Shown here: in pieces, positions 10,281 through 21,267 of the stretch
Layout: each line of letters opens with the position of its first letter
Numbering within the stretch: the first letter of the stretch is position 1
Source: Thiothrix eikelboomii
GTDB lineage: Bacteria > Pseudomonadota > Gammaproteobacteria > Thiotrichales > Thiotrichaceae
Direction of reading: 5' to 3'
Assembly (NCBI RefSeq): GCF_900167255.1
Contig: NZ_FUYB01000007.1
Coordinates: 62,001 to 126,000 of the forward strand
Length of the DNA: 64,000 bases
The notes under the pieces: generated by a model
What the model was told of the DNA's origin: nothing
What the model saw: the letters and a program-made list of their open reading frames with translations, nothing else
Database searches by the model: none
Made by a program: the position numbers and the translations under genes

Positions 10281-11345
10281 TTAAGCCACTCGAGGATTTA
10301 ACTCACCTGATGCGTAACGTTTAAACATGGTTTCTAAGGAGACGGGCTTAATTTTATCCGCCATACCTGCTGAACCAAAAGCCTCATAACGTGCTTTGCA
10401 AATTTCCATCATGCCTTTAGTAGAGTCTTTCAAGAATTTACGTGGGTCAAAATTCGAGCGATTTTCTTGCAAGTGTTTACGAATTGATCCCGTTGAAGCC
10501 ATCCGCAAATCCGTATCAATATTTACCTTACGCACACCATGCTTGATACCTTCGACGATTTCTTCAACCGGCACACCATAAGTTTGCCCCATATCACCGC
10601 CATAATTATTAATAATCGCTAACCAATCTTCTGGCACAGAAGATGAGCCATGCATCACCAAATGCACACTCGGAATCCGAGCATGAATCTCTTTGACCCG
10701 ATCAATCCGCAAGACATTTCCTGTTGGCTTTTTGGTAAACTTATACGCGCCGTGTGAAGTACCAATCGCAATTGCTAGAGCATCTACGCCTGTTTTACGC
10801 ACAAAATCAGCCGCTTCTTCGGGGTCAGTTAACAGCATCGAATGATCTAATTGACCTTCCGCGCCATGTCCATCTTCCTCACCCATCATGCCCGTTTCGA
10901 GTGAGCCTAAGCAGCCTAATTCACCCTCCACTGACACCCCGCAAGCATGGGCTAAATCCACGACCTTGCGCGTAACATCCACATTGTATTCATAGCTAGC
11001 AGGGGTCTTAGCATCCGCCATCAACGAACCATCCATCATCACGGAAGAGAAACCGGATTGAATCGAGCGGAAACAGACAGCAGGCTCAGAACCATGATCT
11101 TGATGCATACAAATCGGAATATGCGGATACATCTCAATCGCCGCCAAAATCAAATGGCGCAAAAATGGCTCACCCGCATAGGAGCGTGCTCCTGCTGAAC
11201 CTTGCATAATCACCGGTGAATTGGTTGCATCGGCTGCCTGCATAATTGCATGCACCTGCTCCATATTGTTCACATTAAACGCAGGCATCCCATAACCATG
11301 CTCAGCAGCATGATCTAATAATTGGCGCATAGAAATTAAAGCCAT
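10281..11345 (-). CDS. fba: class II fructose-bisphosphate aldolase, Calvin-cycle subtype
   Basis: This 354-residue zinc aldolase condenses dihydroxyacetone phosphate with glyceraldehyde 3-phosphate (or erythrose 4-phosphate) to the bisphosphate. The opening ([14 protein letters not shown]), the zinc/His region CMHQDHGS and the [10 protein letters not shown] block match the Calvin-type class II aldolases (CbbA/Fba). The remaining ligands lie in [12 protein letters not shown]. It is last in a leftward run tkt-gap-pgk-pyk-fba. An AAGGAG ribosome site lies 7 bases before the ATG. A terminator follows. The grouping suggests a role in carbon fixation or gluconeogenesis as well as glycolysis. Confidence 0.95.
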   Translation of the reverse strand: MALISMRQLLDHAAEHGYGMPAFNVNNMEQVHAIMQAADATNSPVIMQGSAGARSYAGEPFLRHLILAAIEMYPHIPICMHQDHGSEPAVCFRSIQSGFSSVMMDGSLMADAKTPASYEYNVDVTRKVVDLAHACGVSVEGELGCLGSLETGMMGEEDGHGAEGQLDHSMLLTDPEEAADFVRKTGVDALAIAIGTSHGAYKFTKKPTGNVLRIDRVKEIHARIPSVHLVMHGSSSVPEDWLAIINNYGGDMGQTYGVPVEEIVEGIKHGVRKVNIDTDLRMASTGSIRKHLQENRSNFDPRKFLKDSTKGMMEICKARYEAFGSAGMADKIKPVSLETMFKRYASGELNPRVA

Positions 11346-11390
11346 GAAGATTCTCCTTACTTAAACAACTTGAAACACAGGCACGGCTTA

Positions 11391-12833
11391 TTAGCCATTA
11401 TGATGTTCGCCCACCCGTAAGATTTTCAACATATTGGTGCCACCTTGTAGCCCCATCAAATCACCCTTGGTAATAATCACCCAATCACCGTCTGCGACAA
11501 TTTTTTCCTGCAAAAGCCGCTCAACTGCTTCACGATTCGCTACTTTTGGATCACTGATCGCTTGCCGCACCCAGACGGGATAAACGCCACGATATAAACT
11601 GACCCGACGCGCAGTCTCTTCGCGTGAGGTCAAAGCATAAATTGGAATACCTGAGCTAATCCGCGACATCCATAAGGGGGTCGAACCTGACTCAGTTAAA
11701 GCGGCTATCGCCCGCACGCCCAAATGATTAGCCGCATACATCGTCGCCATCGCAATTGCTTCATCAATCCGCTCAAACTTTTCCGCCATCCGATGCCGCG
11801 AGGTACGTACTTCAATCGCCTGCTCAGCCTCTAGGCAAATCGCTGCCACCGTCTGCACCACCAAAGCCGGATGTTTACCCACCGCCGTTTCACCGGATAA
11901 CATCACCGCATCCGTACCATCAATCACGGCATTCGCCACGTCAAATACTTCAGCCCGAGTTGGGATCGGATGGTCGATCATCGTTTCCATCATTTGGGTG
12001 GCTGTAATGACGGCTCGATTCAACTCACGAGCGCGCTTAATCAAATTCTTTTGGGTTAAGGGCAGTTTAGCATCGCCAATCTCCACCCCTAAATCCCCTC
12101 GTGCGACCATAATCACATCAGCCGCCAAGAGAATTTCATCCATCTCAGGCTGACATACCGCTTCAGCCCGCTCAATCTTAGCCACTAACGCGGCTGAACC
12201 ACCCGCTTCCTGCAATAAACGCCTTGCCTCATGCAGATCGGCTGCCTGACGTGGAAAAGAGACGGCCAGAAAATCAACTTTAATCGCGGCAGCAATTTGA
12301 ATATCTTCGATATCTTTTACTGTCAAGGCAGCAGCAGATAACCCACCTCCGCGTCGATTTAAGCCTTTATTATTAGACAGTACGCCGCCATTCAGCACCC
12401 GAGTGTGGATTTCCTGTCCCAAAATAGCGTCCACCACAAGGACAATCCGCCCATCATCCAACCACAGCTCGTCACCGATAGAAACATCCTTCACCAACTC
12501 TTTATAGCCTAAACCTACTCGAGCTTGATCACCTGCATCAGCGGCTAAGGCAGCGTCGAGGATAAAGCTATCACCGGGGGCTAGGTTGATTTTGCCATCA
12601 CGAAATTGCGCAATGCGGAGTTTCGGCCCTTGTAAATCCCCCAAAATCCCCACTGTGCGTCCAACTTTCTGGGCAGCATCCCGAACCATTTGAGCGCGCT
12701 GCTGATGCTCTTGTAAACGACCGTGCGAAAAATTTAACCGCACCACATCCACACCTGCGCGCACCAAAGCCTCTAAAGCTTCAGGCGTATTCGTAGCAGG
12801 TCCTAAAGTCGCAACAATCTTAGTGCGTCTCAT
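11391..12833 (-). CDS. pyk: pyruvate kinase
   Basis: Pyruvate kinase converts phosphoenolpyruvate and ADP to pyruvate and ATP. The 480 residues contain the N-terminal [13 protein letters not shown], the active-site blocks NFSHG and KIERAEA, and the signature [18 protein letters not shown] and the conserved [15 protein letters not shown] follow, then a C-terminal regulatory domain. The length is normal. Its ATG overlaps the pgk stop by four bases (ATGA), so translation is coupled to pgk. Close linkage of pyk to pgk, gap and tkt is typical of autotrophic proteobacterial cbb-type clusters. Confidence 0.96.
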   Translation of the reverse strand: MRRTKIVATLGPATNTPEALEALVRAGVDVVRLNFSHGRLQEHQQRAQMVRDAAQKVGRTVGILGDLQGPKLRIAQFRDGKINLAPGDSFILDAALAADAGDQARVGLGYKELVKDVSIGDELWLDDGRIVLVVDAILGQEIHTRVLNGGVLSNNKGLNRRGGGLSAAALTVKDIEDIQIAAAIKVDFLAVSFPRQAADLHEARRLLQEAGGSAALVAKIERAEAVCQPEMDEILLAADVIMVARGDLGVEIGDAKLPLTQKNLIKRARELNRAVITATQMMETMIDHPIPTRAEVFDVANAVIDGTDAVMLSGETAVGKHPALVVQTVAAICLEAEQAIEVRTSRHRMAEKFERIDEAIAMATMYAANHLGVRAIAALTESGSTPLWMSRISSGIPIYALTSREETARRVSLYRGVYPVWVRQAISDPKVANREAVERLLQEKIVADGDWVIITKGDLMGLQGGTNMLKILRVGEHHNG

Positions 12834-14011
12834 CCTTGAGCACGCTGCTCTAGCATAGCGACTGCTGGCAAGGTTTTACCTTCTAAATACTCAAGGAAAG
12901 CGCCACCAGCGGTAGAGATATAAGAGATTTGATCATAAATATCGTATTTTTGAATGGCTGCAATCGTGTCGCCGCCTCCCGCTAAGGTAAAGGCTTGAGT
13001 CTTAGCAATTGCTTCAGCAATGGCTTTTGTGCCTGCCCCAAACTGATCAAACTCAAACACACCGACAGGGCCATTCCAGACGACAGTGCCTGCTTGCATA
13101 ATAATATCGACTAACTCCTGTGCAGAGTTGGGGCCAATATCAAAAATCATGTCATCATCTTCAACCGCATTCGCTGCTTTTAAAACTGCGGGTTCATCAG
13201 CCGCGAATTGCTTACCACAGACCACATCGGAAGCAATCGGAATACTCGCGCCACGGGCTGTCATTTTTTGCATTAAGCTTTGTGCTGTCGGGACTAAATC
13301 CGCCTCACAAAGCGATTTACCGACATTATGACCCACTGCCTTTAAAAAAGTATTGGCAATCCCACCACCAACAACTAATTGGTCGACCTTTTCTGCAAGT
13401 GCTTCTAACACGGTCAATTTAGTTGACACTTTCGAACCACCCACAATCGCTACCATCGGGCGAGCTGGATTAGCTAAAGCTTGGCCGAGAGCATCTAACT
13501 CTTCCGTCATTAAAATACCCGCAGCAGCAATCGGAGCATACAAACCCACCCCATAAGTTGAAGCTTCTGCACGATGGGCTGTACCAAAAGCATCCATCAC
13601 AAATACATCACACAGCGCAGCGTATTGCTTGGCGGTTGCTTCGCTATTTTTCTTTTCGCCTTTATTGATGCGGCAATTTTCCAGAATGACTAATTCGCCT
13701 TCGGCGACCTCAAAGCCACCCTCCACCCAATCTTTAATCAAGCGCACAGGCTTGCCTAACCGAGCAGCGATATTGTCAGCAATAGGCTTTAACGAGACTT
13801 CTTCCGACCATTCGCCTTCAGTCGGGCGACCTAGATGTGAAGTGACCATCACTTTGGCGCCAGCGGCTAAGGCCTGCTCGATAGTCGCCATTGAAGCTGT
13901 AATCCGGGCATCCGAGGTAACTTTGCCCTCTTTGACCGGAACATTTAAATCAGAGCGGATCAGGACACGTTTGCCCTTGAGATCCAAATCAGTCATTTTA
14001 ATAAAAGCCAT
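12830..14011 (-). CDS. pgk: phosphoglycerate kinase
   Basis: Pgk interconverts 3-phosphoglycerate and 1,3-bisphosphoglycerate, shared by glycolysis and the Calvin cycle. The 393-residue protein shows the N-terminal substrate site [12 protein letters not shown], the HLGRP motif and the central [20 protein letters not shown] and the nucleotide-binding GGGDT follow. AGGAG lies ahead of the ATG. The downstream pyk overlaps by four bases. Upstream, a 141-bp gap with a stem-loop (14120-14140) separates it from gap, so it may have both readthrough and its own promoter. Confidence 0.97.
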   Translation of the reverse strand: MAFIKMTDLDLKGKRVLIRSDLNVPVKEGKVTSDARITASMATIEQALAAGAKVMVTSHLGRPTEGEWSEEVSLKPIADNIAARLGKPVRLIKDWVEGGFEVAEGELVILENCRINKGEKKNSEATAKQYAALCDVFVMDAFGTAHRAEASTYGVGLYAPIAAAGILMTEELDALGQALANPARPMVAIVGGSKVSTKLTVLEALAEKVDQLVVGGGIANTFLKAVGHNVGKSLCEADLVPTAQSLMQKMTARGASIPIASDVVCGKQFAADEPAVLKAANAVEDDDMIFDIGPNSAQELVDIIMQAGTVVWNGPVGVFEFDQFGAGTKAIAEAIAKTQAFTLAGGGDTIAAIQKYDIYDQISYISTAGGAFLEYLEGKTLPAVAMLEQRAQG

Positions 14012-14119
14012 GAGCTCACTCCTCGAAGCATTAAATCAGTTATTTAAAACCAGCACCTAAAGCTTAATATTGATAAGCCGATCAACCGATCACAAGACTT
14101 AGATAACTGCTCTAACAAC

Positions 14120-14140
14120 TGAGGGGCCTCAAGCCCCTCA
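14120..14140 (-). terminator. stem-loop between gap and pgk
   Basis: An 8-bp perfect inverted repeat (TGAGGGGC / GCCCCTCA) with a 5-base loop lies 12 bases downstream of the gap stop codon. The following minus-strand bases are not a strong T-run, so it may be a partial terminator or an mRNA-stabilising hairpin rather than a full stop. Confidence 0.5.
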
Positions 14141-14152
14141 ATCGACTACATC

Positions 14153-15222
<1,070 letters not shown>

Positions 15223-15244
15223 TCAATTTTCCTCTCGTGAAACC

Positions 15245-17248
15245 TTATAAGACGCTTTCAACCGCTGCCTTAACATTCTCAACCGTAAAGCCGAAATGCT
15301 TAAATAACACAGGGGCAGGTGCAGACTCACCAAACGTGTCTAAACCCACTACCTTACCCTGCAAACCGACAAATTGATACCATCCAGCGGTCACACCCGC
15401 CTCCACCGCCACACGCGCAGTCACAGCAGCTGGCAAGACTGACTCACGGTAAGCCGCCTCTTGTGCTAAGAATACATCAACACAAGGCATCGAAACGACA
15501 CGAATTTTCTTAGCAGCTAATTGCTCAGCCGCCCCCATCGCTAGGGCAAGCTCCGACCCTGTGGCAATAATAATGGCATCCGGCTGACCCTCACAATCTT
15601 TCAGCACATACCCGCCCTTAGCAATATGCGCGACTTGCTCTGCAGAACGTGCTTGGAAAGGTAAATTTTGCCGAGTCAAAATCAAGCAGCTCGGGCCTTC
15701 GGTCTTTTCAATCGCAGCTTTCCAAGCTATTGCCGTCTCCACACCATCACAAGGTCGCCAAACTGACATGCGTGGAATCATCCGCAAAGTAGCGGTTTGC
15801 TCCACGCCTTGGTGAGTGGGGCCATCTTCCCCTAAGCCAATCGAATCATGGGTATAGACGAAAATATTCCGAATTTTCATCAAAGCTGCCATACGCAATG
15901 CATTCCGTGCATACTCAGAGAACATCAAGAAGGTCGCACCATAAGGAATAAAACCACCATGCAAGGCAATCCCATTCATAATCGCACTCATCCCAAACTC
16001 ACGTACCCCATACGATAGGTAATTACCGCTAAAGTCTTGGCTGGGGCCATGATTAGAGTTGATATATTTACTACTTTTATTAAAGGTGTTATTGGACGGT
16101 GTTAAGTCCGCAGAGCCGCCTAAAAACTCAGGTAATAGCGGCGCAAACGCATCTAAAGCATTTTTAGAAGCGACCCGAGTGGCGGGCGACTCCGCTTTAG
16201 CAATAATCGCATCAATGGCTTTTTGAGCACTTTCTTGCCAATTGGCAGGCAACTGACCGTTAATACGGCGCTCAAACTCAGCGGCTTCAGTCGGATAAGC
16301 CGCTTGATAAGCTTGGAATTTAGCCGTCCAAGCTTGCTCAGCCGCCGCCCCTTTTTCTTTAGCATTCCAACCTGCATAAATTTCACTAGGAATCACAAAG
16401 GGTTCAGCCTTCCAACCTAAATGCTCACGAGCAGCAGCAATTTCATCTTTACCTAAAGGCGCACCATGTACATCATGGCCGCCTTGTTTATTGGGTGCAC
16501 CTTTACCAATGATCGTTTTGCAACAAATTAAAGTCGGTTGATCATGCTCCATCCGTGCATCCGCAATCGCCACCCGTAATGAATCAGCATCATGACCGTC
16601 AATATCCCGAATCACCTGCCAACCATAAGCCTCAAAACGCTTAGGCGTATCGTCTGCAAACCAACCTATCACATCCCCATCAATGGAAATGCCATTATCA
16701 TCATAGAAGCAGATTAATTTACCTAATTTCAAGGTACCCGCTAACGAACAGGCCTCATGAGAAATGCCTTCCATCAAGCAACCATCACCTAAAAACACAT
16801 AGGTGTAATGATCAACGATTGCATGCTGATCTTGATTAAATTGTGCCGCCAATACTTTTTCAGCTAAAGCCATACCCACTGCATTACTAATCCCCTGCCC
16901 TAAAGGCCCGGTCGTGGTTTCAATCCCTGGGGTATAACCATATTCTGGATGCCCGGGCGTTTTTGAATGCAATTGGCGGAAATTTTTAAGCTCCTCGATG
17001 GGTAACTCATAGCCAGTTAAATGCAAGACGGCATACGGCAACATCGAGCCGTGTCCATTCGACATCACAAACCGATCCCGATTCGCCCATTGTGGATTGT
17101 TAGGGTTATGTGACATGAAATCATTGAATAAGACCTCAGCAATATCTGCCATGCCCATCGGTGCACCGGGGTGGCCTGAGTTGGCTTGTTGCACAGCATC
17201 CATCGCGAGAACACGAATGGCATTGGCTAAATCTTGGCGAGTCGTCAT
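15245..17248 (-). CDS. tkt: transketolase
   Basis: Transketolase moves two-carbon units between sugar phosphates in the pentose phosphate and Calvin cycles, using thiamine diphosphate. The 667-residue protein has the N-terminal substrate site ([13 protein letters not shown]) and the [13 protein letters not shown] block. The thiamine-binding DDNGISIDG is present. The pyrimidine-domain signatures [14 protein letters not shown] and RPCD lie in the second half. AGGAG precedes the ATG. It is the first gene of the leftward run tkt-gap-pgk-pyk-fba. No rubisco, prk or cbbR gene is inside the window. Confidence 0.97.
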   Translation of the reverse strand: MTTRQDLANAIRVLAMDAVQQANSGHPGAPMGMADIAEVLFNDFMSHNPNNPQWANRDRFVMSNGHGSMLPYAVLHLTGYELPIEELKNFRQLHSKTPGHPEYGYTPGIETTTGPLGQGISNAVGMALAEKVLAAQFNQDQHAIVDHYTYVFLGDGCLMEGISHEACSLAGTLKLGKLICFYDDNGISIDGDVIGWFADDTPKRFEAYGWQVIRDIDGHDADSLRVAIADARMEHDQPTLICCKTIIGKGAPNKQGGHDVHGAPLGKDEIAAAREHLGWKAEPFVIPSEIYAGWNAKEKGAAAEQAWTAKFQAYQAAYPTEAAEFERRINGQLPANWQESAQKAIDAIIAKAESPATRVASKNALDAFAPLLPEFLGGSADLTPSNNTFNKSSKYINSNHGPSQDFSGNYLSYGVREFGMSAIMNGIALHGGFIPYGATFLMFSEYARNALRMAALMKIRNIFVYTHDSIGLGEDGPTHQGVEQTATLRMIPRMSVWRPCDGVETAIAWKAAIEKTEGPSCLILTRQNLPFQARSAEQVAHIAKGGYVLKDCEGQPDAIIIATGSELALAMGAAEQLAAKKIRVVSMPCVDVFLAQEAAYRESVLPAAVTARVAVEAGVTAGWYQFVGLQGKVVGLDTFGESAPAPVLFKHFGFTVENVKAAVESVL

Positions 17249-17553
17249 GGCAGGTGCTCCTGAAGCTTAAAACTGATCGGCCTTGCTGCAAGGGCAACAA
17301 GGCATGGCAAATGAAAAATACCGATGCCACCTGTGGTGCAAGTTGGCATGGGAAAGATTCATTCTCAATAAGCTGGTAACTTGTGTAAGTACGCAAAAAA
17401 ACTGCAAGATTATTCTGATGAATTTCGTCAGTAGCAACAATGCTCCCATCCTAGATAGACAAGTACTCGCGAATAGACTAATCGGGATAGACTTGATCTT
17501 AGGCGTACTTACAGTAAATACTGGGAGCGCAATAATAACCTGACAGCCAATTT
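17249..17553. other. divergent intergenic region between tkt and the PhyH-family gene
   Basis: This 305-bp gap must hold promoters for tkt (leftward) and probably the rightward gene at 17554. Visible elements are a short inverted repeat GCCTTG/CAAGGC around 17279-17302 and a small palindrome CAGTA-AA-TACTG at 17512-17523. The palindrome resembles the ACAGTAAA inverted repeats at 23329-23351 and 36348-36394. No convincing small gene or RNA was seen. Confidence 0.5.
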
Positions 17554-18552
17554 ATGAAAACTCTCTTGTATGGGCCTTACTGGTTTTTCCAGTTATTTAC
17601 TACTGCTAAATCCTTCCGTGCTAACCCGATTATGGGTAGCCCGAGTCTGAATAAGCTAGGTCTGCATGCCAGCCGTGTCATCCTAGCCCATGCCAGTATG
17701 CGTTTACGGATGTTTTTCTTGAGTTTTGGAGTGGATCGAGCGGATCGGCTCAGTTATCAACTCAATGGCTTTATCATGAAAGAAAATTTTGTCCCAGCTG
17801 AGCTATTTAGGCAGATCGAAACAGAAATTCGTCAGTTTCAAGGCGAAATCCGCGAATGCCAGCAAGGTGACACTCAAAACCATCGGATTTTGTTAGACCC
17901 AGCCAATCTAGCCCAGTTACCTTCGACCCGCCAATTGCTCAATGATACAGCCTTTCGCCGTTTACTGCGTTACACCGCAGGTCATCGCCGCATGCCTTTT
18001 TTTCATATTGAACAAATCCGCAACGGTGTTCATGCAGCGGGGCAAGATCCACAAAAAACCCTGCACACCGATACCTTTCACCCGACGATGAAGTTTTGGC
18101 TTTATCTAGACGATGTGGATGAACATAATGGCCCATTTACTTATATTCCGACCTCCAATCAACTCACCCGGGCACGTCTCAACTTTGAATATCAAACCAG
18201 TCAAATCGCTTATCGCCATCCTGACTCCTATTCAGCTCGTGGCTCATTCCGCTTTAGCCCTGCTGATCGGGAGCGCTTAGGTTTACCAGCACCCCGCGCA
18301 TTTAAAGTACCCAAAAATACCCTAGTGATTGGCAATACCTTTGGCATTCACGGACGGGGGCAAGCGGATGCAGGCAGTACCCGCTTAGCAATTTGGGGCA
18401 TGAGCCGTACTAATCCCTTTCTACCCTTTCCGGGCTTTGGCTTAGCGGTATTCGATCGCTGGCAATACAGCATTCTGCATAAGGTGCGCGCTTGGCAAGA
18501 CTCACAAGCCGCTAAACAAGGCAAACAAGCCGCTTGGCATCGCCTCGACTAG
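17554..18552 (+). CDS. phytanoyl-CoA dioxygenase (PhyH)-family Fe(II)/2-oxoglutarate oxygenase
   Basis: This 332-residue protein fits the PhyH superfamily of non-haem iron oxygenases, which hydroxylate small molecules or lipids using 2-oxoglutarate. The facial triad is visible: H171-T-D173 (LHTDTFHPTMKFW) and His267 in GNTFGIHGRGQA. An Arg ten residues on (R278) could bind 2-oxoglutarate. The DDVDEHNGPFTYIP stretch is typical of the jelly-roll core. The N-terminal ~60 residues contain a hydrophobic start (YGPYWFFQLF) and may be membrane-associated. The substrate cannot be read from sequence. It stands 108 bp ahead of the MBL-TauE-FAH unit and may or may not be functionally linked. Confidence 0.75.
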   Translation: MKTLLYGPYWFFQLFTTAKSFRANPIMGSPSLNKLGLHASRVILAHASMRLRMFFLSFGVDRADRLSYQLNGFIMKENFVPAELFRQIETEIRQFQGEIRECQQGDTQNHRILLDPANLAQLPSTRQLLNDTAFRRLLRYTAGHRRMPFFHIEQIRNGVHAAGQDPQKTLHTDTFHPTMKFWLYLDDVDEHNGPFTYIPTSNQLTRARLNFEYQTSQIAYRHPDSYSARGSFRFSPADRERLGLPAPRAFKVPKNTLVIGNTFGIHGRGQADAGSTRLAIWGMSRTNPFLPFPGFGLAVFDRWQYSILHKVRAWQDSQAAKQGKQAAWHRLD

Positions 18553-18660
18553 TTCGTAAAATCGCAAGCGGCTGTTGGCAGCCTGTTCCATTTCTAACCA
18601 TCTCATATTGCACCCACAGACTAAAAGCTTGATTAACTAATCTTCACTAAGGAGCTAACC

Positions 18661-19620
18661 ATGCCTCAAACCCATTATCAAGATTTAGGTGAGGGAATTT
18701 ATTGCATTGATACTGCCTTATGCCGCGATGATTTTGCGGCTTGTTATTTGATCGTCGAGGGCGATGCGGCTGCCTTTATTGATAGTGGCACTTATCACAG
18801 CGCACCCTTGATTATGCAAGTCTTGGCAGAGTTAGGCTTGAGTGCGGACCAGGTAAACTATGTGATTCCAACCCATGTGCATCTTGACCATGCGGGTGGT
18901 GCGGGTGAATTGATGCGTTTATGCCCCAAGGCACGCCTGATTGTTCACCCCAAAGGTGCGCAGCACATGATCGACCCGACGAAATTAATTGCAGGGGCAA
19001 CCGCCGTGTATGGTGCAGAGGTATTTGCCCGTGATTATGGAACACTCACTCCTGTCCCTAAAGAGCGGGTCATTATTGCCCCTGATGCGTATGCATTTGC
19101 CCTGAATGGCCGCACGCTAAGCTTCCATGATACGCCCGGTCATGCTAATCATCATGGTAGTATTTTTGACGAACGAACTCGTTCTTGGTTTACTGGGGAT
19201 ACCTTCGGCATTTCCTATCGGGACTTCGATACTGAGCAAGGAGCTTGGTTATTTGCGACCACGACTCCCGTGGCTTTCGACCCTGATAGTTGGCAACGCA
19301 CACTGGTCAAATACGCCAGCAAAAACCCTCAAGCCATGCTTCTTACTCATTACAGCCGAGTCACGGAATTAGAGCGTTTATTCCCCCTATTGCGCCAAAG
19401 CTTAGATGCAATGGTGGAGATTGCCTTAAGTGAAGAAGCACAACCGGAAGGTCGTCTAGCACGGATTCAAGCAAAAGTTGCTCAGAACCTCATCGAGAGT
19501 GTTCAAGCGCATGGTTGCCATTTTAGCGAAGAGAAAATTCGTGATTTACTAGCCCTCGATATTGATCTCAATGGGCAAGGCTTAGAAATCTGGCTGCAAC
19601 GCCGAGCCAAAGCTGCTTAA
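18661..19620 (+). CDS. metallo-beta-lactamase-fold hydrolase
   Basis: This 319-residue protein carries the zinc-binding signature THVHLDHAGG (H72, H74, D76, H77). Later ligands lie in TPGHANHHGS, FTGDTFG and LLTHYSR, so both metal sites appear intact. Such enzymes hydrolyse thioesters, lactones or phosphodiesters; this subgroup's substrate is not evident. An AAGGAG ribosome site sits 8 bases before the ATG. Its TAA stop directly abuts the ATG of the TauE/SafE permease, and a FAH-family enzyme follows. An acyl-thioester or lactone hydrolase in a small organic-acid or sulfonate pathway is a reasonable guess. Confidence 0.82.
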   Translation: MPQTHYQDLGEGIYCIDTALCRDDFAACYLIVEGDAAAFIDSGTYHSAPLIMQVLAELGLSADQVNYVIPTHVHLDHAGGAGELMRLCPKARLIVHPKGAQHMIDPTKLIAGATAVYGAEVFARDYGTLTPVPKERVIIAPDAYAFALNGRTLSFHDTPGHANHHGSIFDERTRSWFTGDTFGISYRDFDTEQGAWLFATTTPVAFDPDSWQRTLVKYASKNPQAMLLTHYSRVTELERLFPLLRQSLDAMVEIALSEEAQPEGRLARIQAKVAQNLIESVQAHGCHFSEEKIRDLLALDIDLNGQGLEIWLQRRAKAA

Positions 19621-20373
19621 ATGGATGGCAGTCTTCAAACTTGGCTGCTGACTTTAGTCGCTGTCATGATTGTGGGTATCTCCAAAGGTGGCTTTGGCGG
19701 TGGCTTGGGCATGCTCGCCGTACCGATTATGGCGCTGACCATGCCGCCCCTGTTGGCGGCTGCGATTTTATTACCCGTCTTATGCGCGATGGATTTGATG
19801 GCCATGCGCGCCTATTGGGGACGATGGTCACTGGAGCATGTCAAAATCACGCTCCCCGCTGCAATCTTGGGGACGATCGTGGGTGCTTTCACTTTCCAAT
19901 ATCTGAATGCTGATCATATTCGCTTTGTGATTGGGGTGATTTCGACAGGGTTTGCGCTAAACAGTTGGTTCAAACCTGCGCAACGCTGGATTAAACACAA
20001 ACCGGGGGCGAAGGCTGGGCGTTTTTGGGGGTTTACTTCAGGCTTGACGAGTTTCGTTTCACATACTGGCGGACCGCCGCTCAGCGTTTATCTGCTGCCG
20101 CAACAACTGGATAAAACCACTTTGCAAGCCACCACAGTGTTATTTTTCACAGCGGTTAATTATTTTAAATTGCTGCCTTATGCTCTGCTAGGCCAATTGA
20201 ATTTCGCTAATCTCAAAATCTCGCTGTTATTGTTACCGATTGCAGCACTAGCAATTGGGATGGGCGTGTACTTACATAAACGGGTATCTGATAAACTCTT
20301 TTATCAAATCACTTATCTGGTGTTATTTATTACCGGCCTAAAACTCATGATTGATGGCTGGCAGGGATTTTAA
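19621..20373 (+). CDS. TauE/SafE-family membrane permease
   Basis: This 250-residue polytopic protein of the TauE/SafE family exports or imports small anions such as sulfite, sulfoacetate or other organic acids. About seven to eight hydrophobic segments are visible. The family's N-terminal glycine-rich half-repeat GISKGGFGGGLGMLAVP and the second-half motif TSFVSHTGGPPLSVYLLP are both clear. The ATG starts immediately after the stop codon of the hydrolase gene, so translation is coupled. The following FAH-family gene begins 13 bp later. Substrate unknown; a sulfur compound is plausible in a sulfur oxidiser but unproven. Confidence 0.88.
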   Translation: MDGSLQTWLLTLVAVMIVGISKGGFGGGLGMLAVPIMALTMPPLLAAAILLPVLCAMDLMAMRAYWGRWSLEHVKITLPAAILGTIVGAFTFQYLNADHIRFVIGVISTGFALNSWFKPAQRWIKHKPGAKAGRFWGFTSGLTSFVSHTGGPPLSVYLLPQQLDKTTLQATTVLFFTAVNYFKLLPYALLGQLNFANLKISLLLLPIAALAIGMGVYLHKRVSDKLFYQITYLVLFITGLKLMIDGWQGF

Positions 20374-20385
20374 ACGGAGTGAATC

Positions 20386-21267
20386 ATGCGCCTAGGTACT
20401 TGTCGCTATCAACAGCAAAATTATGTCTTCATCGAGCAAGCTGAGTACTTACTCTTACCCGCTTTAGAGCCTCGCTTCGCACAAGCGGGTTGGCAAGACT
20501 TGCAAACCCTACTCGAGCAAGGTACTGATTTTCAAGCTGTCTTGAATCAGACTAGCTCACGCATGCAAGTCCCAGCCAGCGCCGTTGAATGGCTAGCACC
20601 GCTACCTCGACCCCGTAAAAACATTATGTGTCTGGGCTTGAATTACTTTGAGCATATTGAAGAAGCCTTAAACTTAACGGGAAAAACTGCGAAAAAACCA
20701 GCCTATCCGATTGTGTTTACTAAAGCCGTTACTAGCGTGATCGGTCATGAAACTGCAGTCCCTTATGACCCAGATACCTGTTCACAACTCGATTGGGAGT
20801 GTGAACTCGGCGTGATTATAGGGAAAGCAGGGCGTAAAATTAGCCCCGACCATGCACTCGAGCATATCTTTGGCTATACCGTGATTAATGATCTTAGCGC
20901 CCGCGATCTTCAACTGAATCATAAGCAATACTTCCTCGGCAAAAGTATTGACGGTGGTTGCCCAATCGGGCCGGTGATTGTCACTCAAGATGAAATCGCC
21001 GACCCACAAAACTTAAATCTTGCCTGCCGTGTGAATGGGGTGACTAAACAAGCGTCCAATACAGGCTATATGCTCTTTAATATTGCGGAGATTATCGCCA
21101 CCTTATCACGGGGGATGCGACTTGAGCCGGGCGATATTATTGCCACAGGGACACCTAGCGGGGTTGGTTTTGCCCGCAATCCGCCGGAGTATCTGCATCC
21201 CGGCGATTGCGTGGAATGTGAAGTGGAGAAAATTGGCGTATTGCGCAATCGAATCAGTCGAGCTTAG
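20386..21267 (+). CDS. fumarylacetoacetate hydrolase (FAH)-family protein
   Basis: This 293-residue enzyme belongs to the FAH superfamily, whose members cleave or decarboxylate acylpyruvates and 2-oxo acids with a divalent metal. The metal-binding acidic residues lie in DWECELGVIIG and NDLSARD. The catalytic-core blocks CLGLNYFEH, GKSIDGGCPIGP and GDIIATGTPSGVGFARNPP are intact. A GGAGTG site precedes the ATG. It closes a compact three-gene unit with the MBL hydrolase and the TauE/SafE permease. Its last four bases overlap the convergent comM 3' end. The exact substrate is unknown. Confidence 0.88.
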   Translation: MRLGTCRYQQQNYVFIEQAEYLLLPALEPRFAQAGWQDLQTLLEQGTDFQAVLNQTSSRMQVPASAVEWLAPLPRPRKNIMCLGLNYFEHIEEALNLTGKTAKKPAYPIVFTKAVTSVIGHETAVPYDPDTCSQLDWECELGVIIGKAGRKISPDHALEHIFGYTVINDLSARDLQLNHKQYFLGKSIDGGCPIGPVIVTQDEIADPQNLNLACRVNGVTKQASNTGYMLFNIAEIIATLSRGMRLEPGDIIATGTPSGVGFARNPPEYLHPGDCVECEVEKIGVLRNRISRA

